Source: a virus
Direction: 5' to 3' (one strand)
Virus record (IMG/VR): IMGVR_UViG_3300035659_000019
Coordinates: 1 to 53,402 of that record
Length of the DNA: 53,402 nucleotides
The translations under genes and the position numbers were made by a program. Of this stretch, positions 47,864-53,402 are shown in pieces. Under the pieces are notes generated by a model. That model was given only the letters and a program-made list of their open reading frames with translations. It had not been told where the DNA came from and made no database searches. Position 1 is the stretch's first letter. Each line of letters opens with the position of its first letter.

Positions 47864-48922
47864 TTAGATGATCGTAGGATCAGCCCAAGTGGCATTCGCA
47901 AAGTAGTGGATCGCGCCGTTGGTACGCGTCCAGACACCGAGTCCGTACTCGGACTCCATATACTGGGCGTGCAGCGGGTACGCATCGATTTCCGCAGCGA
48001 TCCGGAGACCCTGCAAACCAGTATTGCTCCGTTGTCGGAACGCAAGAGGTTTGTTTGGAGTTCCAGCGTCCCAGCAGAACGCGTAGTTCGCGATGGCCCA
48101 CGGCTTTACCCAAACTTCAGCAGCACCTAGAATACCGATCGCTCGGTTATCGAGGCGCGAGATATCCAAAGTTTGTGCCGTAGTATCCGTCACGCGGTAG
48201 ACGATCCGAGGATCGACGTACGCCACGAAGCCCGTGAGCGCGCGAAATGCAGCTTCGTCAGCCTGTGCAATCGCGAGCTTGATGGCCGTGCCGTGACCGT
48301 GCTCTATAACGTTAGAGATCAACGCGATGATGTTCGCAACGAGGAGCGTAGCGGCGGCAGTGTAGTGCTGGTGAGATGCTCCGTCGAAAACCTCACCGTT
48401 AGGACCCGGTGGGATGTCTGCACTATCGGCGTTGACGAGACGCTTTACAGATAGCGCGACATTATCAACCAGGTGGTCGGTCCAGGTATAGTTCGTAGCC
48501 TGGTACAGAGCCTTCTTGATGTCGCGGCGTAACGCACGTACGTGCGCTTTCTCCGCGGCGAGAGTAGCGATAGCCAGATCAGCAGGAGTCTTCGTTTGGA
48601 GCCACTTACGAGTCCAACCGATAGCATACTGGTTCAGCTTCAGTGGGAACCCAACAGTGGCGCCTACGAGCGGGCGTTGTGTAGGCGCACGACCGAATTC
48701 GTCGACGTCATACATTTCGCCTTCTACCCCAGCGCCGTAGATGCGCTGACGATCGGTAGTACCTTCACAGAACTCACCAAGCAAGTCCTGCATGATCCGG
48801 TTGTGTGCAGCAAGATCGGACTGCAGGATCGCGATAATCCTGTTTTCGCCGAACTCCGCAACGCTCTGGATGCGAGCAGCAAGCAGAGATGAGATGTCAA
48901 GAGTTCCAACAATGGTAGGCAT
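47864..48922 (-). CDS. Major capsid protein
   Basis: 352 residues, located between a decoration-like gene and the connectors. It has an N-terminal helical arm (LAARIQSVAEFGENRI), a segment resembling the E-loop region (EFGRAPTQR..VGFPLKL), and a long spine helix. The HK97-type fold is inferred from position and layout, not from a diagnostic motif. Confidence 0.8.
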   Translation of the reverse strand: MPTIVGTLDISSLLAARIQSVAEFGENRIIAILQSDLAAHNRIMQDLLGEFCEGTTDRQRIYGAGVEGEMYDVDEFGRAPTQRPLVGATVGFPLKLNQYAIGWTRKWLQTKTPADLAIATLAAEKAHVRALRRDIKKALYQATNYTWTDHLVDNVALSVKRLVNADSADIPPGPNGEVFDGASHQHYTAAATLLVANIIALISNVIEHGHGTAIKLAIAQADEAAFRALTGFVAYVDPRIVYRVTDTTAQTLDISRLDNRAIGILGAAEVWVKPWAIANYAFCWDAGTPNKPLAFRQRSNTGLQGLRIAAEIDAYPLHAQYMESEYGLGVWTRTNGAIHYFANATWADPTII

Positions 48923-48934
48923 GATTCATTCTCC

Positions 48935-49843
48935 TTATGCTGTTCGGAATCCTAGGACGTAAACTTCAGCCCCAGGGAAGTTGGCACCAGTGCTTGCCTT
49001 AGAAACACGCAAGTTGGTACCGGCGGCAACATCAAAGTATGCGTCATCATACGACGCAAAGTGATACTGAGCCTTATCGGCGCCTGCAGCGCAGTCCAAA
49101 GCTTCAGTAATCGCATTAGCGACGTTCTTCACGGTGACCAAGCAGCCAGCAGTACCTGCTCCCTTCAGCACAAACCACGCCATCGCGACGCGTGTCTTGT
49201 GGGTCAATAGGATGTCTGTATCGCCGTTCGCGCCTGACGTCAGTGTTAAGCGATGGATCACAGGAATGCCACCGATGACGTTTGCGTTAGCAACTAACGC
49301 GGCTACAGTACCGGTCAGAGATGCAAGAGCGATCTTTGCCTCCGTAACGTTCGCATCCAGAATCTTAACGGTAATAACAGCGTTCGACGCGAGCTCGGTA
49401 GCAGTAATAGTACCTGCACCTACCGTTGCCGACGTCAGAGGAGTTTCATCGCCTACAACACGAATGTCGTAAGCGGTAATTGCCTGCGCAATGGCAAAGG
49501 CGCAACCAGTTTGCGCAGCGGTGTCTAGACGACCCGCAGTAGCACCTGTAAAATAGATGTCTCCTGGGGTTAGCAGACCATCAGAATAATGGAATCTGGC
49601 ACCTTTCCCGTACAGCGTAACAGCTTGACCTAACTTCACCGCACGGGGTGTCCACCCAACGATCTCTGCCGCTTCGTTTGCAGCGGTAGCATCGCTCATA
49701 TACACCTTGCCATCGGAGGACTTGATGTAACAAGGTGCGGCAACATCGAGATCCGCGCCAGCCTGCAACCCGGTAATCTGAGGTGCAAACATGGCAGTAG
49801 AGGTATCGATGCTAGCCTTTGTTGAACGGGCTATTAAACCCAT
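48935..49843 (-). CDS. Capsid decoration-like protein
   Basis: 302 residues, rich in Ala, Thr and Gly. The N-terminal half (AAPCYIKSSDGKVYMSDAT... GDIYFTGATAGRLDTA) matches the gpD-like decoration domain; the second half is a beta domain that may project outward. Between scaffold and capsid genes. Confidence 0.7.
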   Translation of the reverse strand: MGLIARSTKASIDTSTAMFAPQITGLQAGADLDVAAPCYIKSSDGKVYMSDATAANEAAEIVGWTPRAVKLGQAVTLYGKGARFHYSDGLLTPGDIYFTGATAGRLDTAAQTGCAFAIAQAITAYDIRVVGDETPLTSATVGAGTITATELASNAVITVKILDANVTEAKIALASLTGTVAALVANANVIGGIPVIHRLTLTSGANGDTDILLTHKTRVAMAWFVLKGAGTAGCLVTVKNVANAITEALDCAAGADKAQYHFASYDDAYFDVAAGTNLRVSKASTGANFPGAEVYVLGFRTA

Positions 49844-49855
49844 AGTAATACCTCC

Positions 49856-50440
49856 TTAAAGAGAATAGCCGAGATCGGCTCGTTTCTTCGTTATAATTTC
49901 CTCAGGAGTGAGCCCCGCTACATCACCGGTCTTAGATGAATCAATATCCGGTGACTTCTTACCAGGCTTACCCACAAGGTACGGTTTGCGCTTCACTAGC
50001 GCCTTAACTGCATCCTCGACGCCATCGATCTTACCATCCTCAGTGATCTCCACATCAGAGGTATCAATTAGTCGAGAAACGTCTTCGATCGCTTCCGGTA
50101 AAACATTCTGCTTCACGGCCTCACGCTCGACTGCCATTCGGATAAGCGCCTTGTCATTATCCTCTTGGAGCTTCGCAGCTCTGGTCTCGAGAACTTTGAT
50201 CAGCTGCTCCGCCTTCTCAAGCTTCGTTTGCTCAGCATTAGTAGTCTTTACCTCTGCCTCTTCAAGCGCCTGAAGCTTCTTACGACGCTCAGCAGCTTCC
50301 CGATTTGCTTTCCGGAGTGCTGTTCGCATCTTGGCCATCTCTGCCAATGCGTTCTCGAGGTCTTTAGGATCCTTAACCTCTTCTTCGTCTTCGGACGTCA
50401 CGTCCTCTTCCTCTAGGTCTTTCTTATCTTCGTCGTCCAT
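49856..50440 (-). CDS. Scaffolding protein
   Basis: 194 residues: very acidic first 30, a long coiled-coil (about 28-110, rich in Lys/Glu/Ala), and a basic, Pro/Gly-containing end. This is the layout of DUF4355/GP20-like scaffolds, and the place upstream of the capsid genes fits. Confidence 0.85.
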   Translation of the reverse strand: MDDEDKKDLEEEDVTSEDEEEVKDPKDLENALAEMAKMRTALRKANREAAERRKKLQALEEAEVKTTNAEQTKLEKAEQLIKVLETRAAKLQEDNDKALIRMAVEREAVKQNVLPEAIEDVSRLIDTSDVEITEDGKIDGVEDAVKALVKRKPYLVGKPGKKSPDIDSSKTGDVAGLTPEEIITKKRADLGYSL

Positions 50441-50455
50441 CTCGGATCTCCTTTA

Positions 50456-50812
50456 CTAATCAGATTGACTTTCTTCAACTGTAGCCAAGCCTGCCATAAC
50501 TGGCGAGGTTTCGCCACTACTAACTACAGTCAGGCGAGCCTCATGTCCGTAGATACCAGACGTGAGATCCACAGTGTCTTCCGCGTTAATCGTAATGAGC
50601 ATGACTCCTTCCGTTGGTGCAGGGAAAGTAATTCCTCCTCCTACTGCTGAAGTCTTAGTAATGAGTACCTCATCCGCGGTATAGAGTACCCACTTCGCCA
50701 TATAAGGGATAAGACCAAAGTCTATAGGCGCTCCTTCTGAATCGAGTACTGTTACTTCAATAGCGAGTGTTGACCCAGTATATAACGTAAAGTCTTGATT
50801 CAGAACTGTCAT
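50456..50812 (-). CDS. Small Ig-like virion protein
   Basis: 118 residues, beta-rich: DFTLYTGSTLAIEVTVLDSEGAPID near the start and GIYGHEARLTVV near the end follow the strand pattern of Ig-like/BppU N-terminal domains. Four-nt overlap with the upstream repeat protein; likely part of the same surface structure. Confidence 0.65.
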   Translation of the reverse strand: MTVLNQDFTLYTGSTLAIEVTVLDSEGAPIDFGLIPYMAKWVLYTADEVLITKTSAVGGGITFPAPTEGVMLITINAEDTVDLTSGIYGHEARLTVVSSGETSPVMAGLATVEESQSD

Positions 50813-51696
50813 ATCTCACCATCCAAGTCTTCATGTGTGCCTAGATGTCCGTCTAACTCTATACTCATATCGAAGCCTCCTTGCAACGCGCCATCAAAAG
50901 CGGCTCCACCTACTAGAGCTAAAGCACCCTCAAGTTCTCCTCGTAACGCCTCTACGAGGGTGAGCGCACCGCCCAATCTAACCGTACGTACGGGTATCAC
51001 AAATGCGACTACCGTTCCGTCCGTACTATCTTGAGCGCTAGCCGCTTCCGTAATATCCGCAACGATACCGCCTGCTACCGCATCCTGAACCGCTAGAGCA
51101 GAACAACTCTCCGTAATACTATCGGCAGTAATCCGTAAGCCGTTGCTAACGTCCGTAGCGTCGGCTACCTCTATAATGTTAGCGAGCGTAACGAAAAGGC
51201 GGTCGGAGACATCTTGAGCGCTAGCCGCTTCCGTAATCGCAGCTAACATACTATTGGAAGCTAGCTGGCCATCTATCGCCGAACCACTCTCGGTTATGGA
51301 TGCGACGCCAATTATTAAGCTACTAGTTACATCTACTCCGCTGGCCGCTTCAGTAATGCCAGCGAGGGTTTCAAGGGTAAAGGCTTGACTTTCTGACGCC
51401 GAAGCTGCTTCCGTTATGGTGCTAGGAAAAACCTGTGATGCGTCCTGTGTCTCACTAGCAGAAGTAGCCTCTGTTATCGTACTAGCAGTGATGCGTAGAC
51501 CATCGGATGTTTCTGTCGCAGATGCAACCTCGTTTATTGCGGCTGCGTATATTCCAATGGCATCCTGAATACTATCGGCTGTTGCAACCTCTGTAATACT
51601 GGCGCTTTTAGCACCCGTAGCAGAGTCCTGCCAGAAGTGATACCAAGCTTGCCCGCGTGCCCAGAAGTTGAGCCAAACAGCATCAAGGCGGGCCAT
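50809..51696 (-). CDS. Virion protein with ten ITEAA repeats
   Basis: 295 residues. After a Trp-rich head (WLNFWARGQAWYHFWQD), residues 34 to about 235 hold ten tandem repeats of about 20-22 residues centred on ITEAASA.D, rich in Ala, Ser, Thr and Asp, giving a fibrous rod. A Gly/Leu end region follows (GALTLVEALRGELEGALALVGGAAF). Likely a capsid or neck fibre. Repeat number could change between strains. Confidence 0.75.
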   Translation of the reverse strand: MARLDAVWLNFWARGQAWYHFWQDSATGAKSASITEVATADSIQDAIGIYAAAINEVASATETSDGLRITASTITEATSASETQDASQVFPSTITEAASASESQAFTLETLAGITEAASGVDVTSSLIIGVASITESGSAIDGQLASNSMLAAITEAASAQDVSDRLFVTLANIIEVADATDVSNGLRITADSITESCSALAVQDAVAGGIVADITEAASAQDSTDGTVVAFVIPVRTVRLGGALTLVEALRGELEGALALVGGAAFDGALQGGFDMSIELDGHLGTHEDLDGEI

Positions 51697-51697
51697 G

Positions 51698-52606
51698 TTA
51701 GCTCACGCAACACCAAGCGTTTACAAGACCAGAAGTAATCGCTGCCGCGGGATTAGGCAAAGAGGTTGTCAAACCGGTTGTTGATGTCCCATGCAAAATA
51801 GGTACCTGAGCTGCTAGTTGTCCGCCTGTCTTGGCCGTTCCACCTTTGCTGGTAATAATGGTTGTCGCGGCCATGAACATACCTACGTAGTAAATGCCAC
51901 TCGAAGGTACTAGATAGGGTGTAGTCATAGCTAACGTCTTCATAGTCTGCGCTGCCCATGCAGCAGCTCCTTGATCAGTGCTAGTTGCTAGAAGATTCCG
52001 GCTAATATCATACAACCCAAACATCCAGTGCGTGATAGTGGCTCCGGCGGTAGCGGCCGAGTGCCACATGATGTTACTTACGGTCATTCCTACAGTCAGG
52101 TATATAGCCTGCATGAATAATGTACCTGAAGCAGTAGGAATGGTCGCGTTTACCTCTGGGCAAATGCTTCGATCCATAGACTCTGCCAAAGTTCCTGTAG
52201 GCCCGTAGACGTCTACTGAACCAAGTACGCTGTTACCCACTCCCATAAGAACTTGGCCGGCTGAGTTGAAGAATCGCCACCCAAGACCATCTTCGTAAAT
52301 AGCACATCCACCCGGAAGTAATGTAAAAGTAGGTGTGATAGCGTTAACAGCTGCCGTGCCGCCCCGGAATAACCTGAAAGTCCTGACTACGGTGTCGTTA
52401 TTGTTGACCATAATGGTCTTGATGAATGCTGTTGTCGAACCGGGAACAGTATAGATGGTCGCCGGAGAGGCGGCTAATTGGCGCTGATCTAAAACCGTAT
52501 AAACCTCGGTTCCGGCATTCAACTCCATACCGAAGACGGTACAAGTTAGTTGCGAGGCAACGCTTGCACCACCTGCAAGAGTATCAGCGGCAGCTAAAGT
52601 GATCAT
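51698..52606 (-). CDS. Putative virion protein
   Basis: 302 residues, rich in Thr, Ala, Gly and strands; ends HGTSTTGLTTSLPNPA. Starts with a 4-nt-scale junction to the gene upstream. Sits between two structural genes. Possibly a surface or fibre protein; the exact role is not clear. Confidence 0.65.
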   Translation of the reverse strand: MITLAAADTLAGGASVASQLTCTVFGMELNAGTEVYTVLDQRQLAASPATIYTVPGSTTAFIKTIMVNNNDTVVRTFRLFRGGTAAVNAITPTFTLLPGGCAIYEDGLGWRFFNSAGQVLMGVGNSVLGSVDVYGPTGTLAESMDRSICPEVNATIPTASGTLFMQAIYLTVGMTVSNIMWHSAATAGATITHWMFGLYDISRNLLATSTDQGAAAWAAQTMKTLAMTTPYLVPSSGIYYVGMFMAATTIITSKGGTAKTGGQLAAQVPILHGTSTTGLTTSLPNPAAAITSGLVNAWCCVS

Positions 52607-53194
52607 TTATAGACTCGCTGTGTAACTTACATTCAAAGTGTCGGTATCGACTACTGCCTTATCTCCACCGGTGAATAGGCCAGCCGAGTAGAGAACTCCT
52701 GCAGTACTGTCAATAGTGGATACTGCTCCAGCTCCGTAAACTAGGAAACAACCTTTCACAGTACCCGAACCAGTGAAGACAAAGGCCAAGGCAGCTGATA
52801 AAGCCTTGGAACCGTTGTTAGCAGCACTCCATGCACAAGTCTTCCGCGGTGCGGTGTAATGGGGTGTATATGTGGCACCAGCTTCTTTCCAAGTGCCATG
52901 CGATGCCATTGTGTCGCCAATTACTGGAACTCCGGTATAGCTGTCGGAACTAATAAGACCCATATATGGCCCGACTACTGCATAGCTAGCTGCAGCTAAG
53001 TAGGTATCCAGTGCTAGGTTCTTCCCAACGTAGGTTACGACGTTCTCAATGGTATCTTCCCACTTGAGATTGCCATCTTTATCAAAACATTGACACCTGA
53101 AAGTGCCTTTAAGCTTGAGGGCCTCGAAAACCCCTCCTGCGCGTACAAGAGCGGCACTGTTTAGGTCTACTGCGTTAGCCTGTGTAGGATTCAC
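52607..53194 (-). CDS. Putative virion protein (GTG start)
   Basis: 195 residues from GTG 53194, overlapping the portal stop (GTGA), with AAGGAG ten bases upstream. The N-terminal part (KWEDTIENVVTYVGKNLALDTYLAAA.. VVGPYMGLI) is a layout often met in phage minor structural proteins. The later part is Gly/Ala/Ser-rich with strands. Role not established. Confidence 0.65.
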   Translation of the reverse strand: MNPTQANAVDLNSAALVRAGGVFEALKLKGTFRCQCFDKDGNLKWEDTIENVVTYVGKNLALDTYLAAASYAVVGPYMGLISSDSYTGVPVIGDTMASHGTWKEAGATYTPHYTAPRKTCAWSAANNGSKALSAALAFVFTGSGTVKGCFLVYGAGAVSTIDSTAGVLYSAGLFTGGDKAVVDTDTLNVSYTASL

Positions 53195-53402
53195 GGTTGG
53201 TTATCTCCTTGTTGTTGATCTGGATTCTTAGATTCGGCGGCCGCTCGCATCACTAGCTGGCTCCGCTTAACTGCTTCGTCGTTCCATGTACGCATCTTAG
53301 CTATAGTCTTCTGGTCATAACCCGCTTCCTTCCATAACTGCTCCTGTGGTATGCCAATAGACTGTTTCTTAATAAGTAGATCCATCTTCTCCTGGTCGCC
53401 TC
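53191..53402 (-). CDS. Portal protein, C-terminal end (partial; continues at position 1417-1 if circular)
   Basis: 70 residues of the portal C-terminus ending AAAESKNPDQQQGDNQP. The frame continues into the first gene of the window when the ends are joined with an offset of 53216. Mostly Lys/Glu-rich helix (QLWKEAGYDQKTIAKMRTWN). Confidence 0.85.
   Translation of the reverse strand, partial: GDQEKMDLLIKKQSIGIPQEQLWKEAGYDQKTIAKMRTWNDEAVKRSQLVMRAAAESKNPDQQQGDNQP
53217..53402. repeat. Terminal redundancy with the window start
   Basis: 53217-53343 is identical to 1-127. The remaining 59 bases match 128-186 with about ten differences, some of which change residues in the portal. Shows that the ends overlap. 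Confidence 0.9.

Overview
The window is a near-complete genome of a tailed bacteriophage with a long, non-contractile (siphovirus-type) tail: terminase, portal, capsid, head-tail connectors, tail tube, tape measure and fibres are all present. The first 186 bases recur at the right end (1-186 against 53217-53402): the first 127 match exactly, and the rest diverges mostly at codon level while staying in frame in the portal gene. This suggests a circular or circularly permuted molecule of about 53.2 kb, with sequence variation in the portal gene. I see no integrase or clear lysogeny module, so a lytic life style is likely. The host cannot be named. Strong Shine-Dalgarno sites, consensus sigma70-type promoters, a GH25-type lysozyme, an XhlA-like/holin pair and a DUF1617-like protein lean towards a Gram-positive-type host, but this is inference.

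Layout. The late genes all read leftward: terS-terL-portal (3328 to 1, wrapping to 53191), then putative virion proteins, scaffold, decoration and capsid proteins, connectors, tail tube, tail-assembly chaperones with a -1 frameshift, tape measure, distal tail, fibres, and finally an XhlA-like protein and holin at 34524. The rightward genes start at 3611. (i) 3.6-17.1 kb is an accessory/early region of small, mostly unknown genes. It includes four proteins with an excisionase-type HTH, three of which share a Lys/Ala-rich tail, plus a SprT-like peptidase and a NADAR protein. Long non-coding stretches hold hairpins, consensus promoters and a very regular array of 12-bp repeats at 8949-9287. (ii) 17.6-18.9 kb carries a GH25 lysozyme, a small membrane protein and a RuvC-like resolvase. 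(iii) 19.1-25.7 kb is the replication/recombination module: SNF2 helicase, Cas4/RecB-like nuclease, Sak4-like ATPase, DUF669 protein and primase-helicase. (iv) 25.9-31.5 kb encodes the whole preQ0 route (QueC, QueD, QueE, FolE) and a DpdA-type transglycosylase, with a DJ-1/PfpI-like protein and two small acidic zinc proteins among them. (v) 32.1-34.5 kb is a uracil-DNA-glycosylase/DNA polymerase I fusion. Rightward and leftward transcription meet at a bidirectional terminator (34476-34507).

How it fits together. FolE, QueD, QueE and QueC would turn GTP into preQ0, and DpdA would exchange it for guanine in phage DNA, giving 7-deazaguanine-modified DNA that resists host nucleases. Three LAGLIDADG endonuclease genes sit between genes of the replication and modification modules. 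Two of them start with the same 8 bases as the gene just downstream, as if inserted at its start codon. The strongest candidates for something new are the 29-30-bp-period repeat array with the paralogous HTH/basic-tail proteins, the structured non-coding regions (4945-5083, 17117-17386), a promoter type with two 11-bp direct repeats abutting the -10, and the unexplained members of the deazaguanine cluster.
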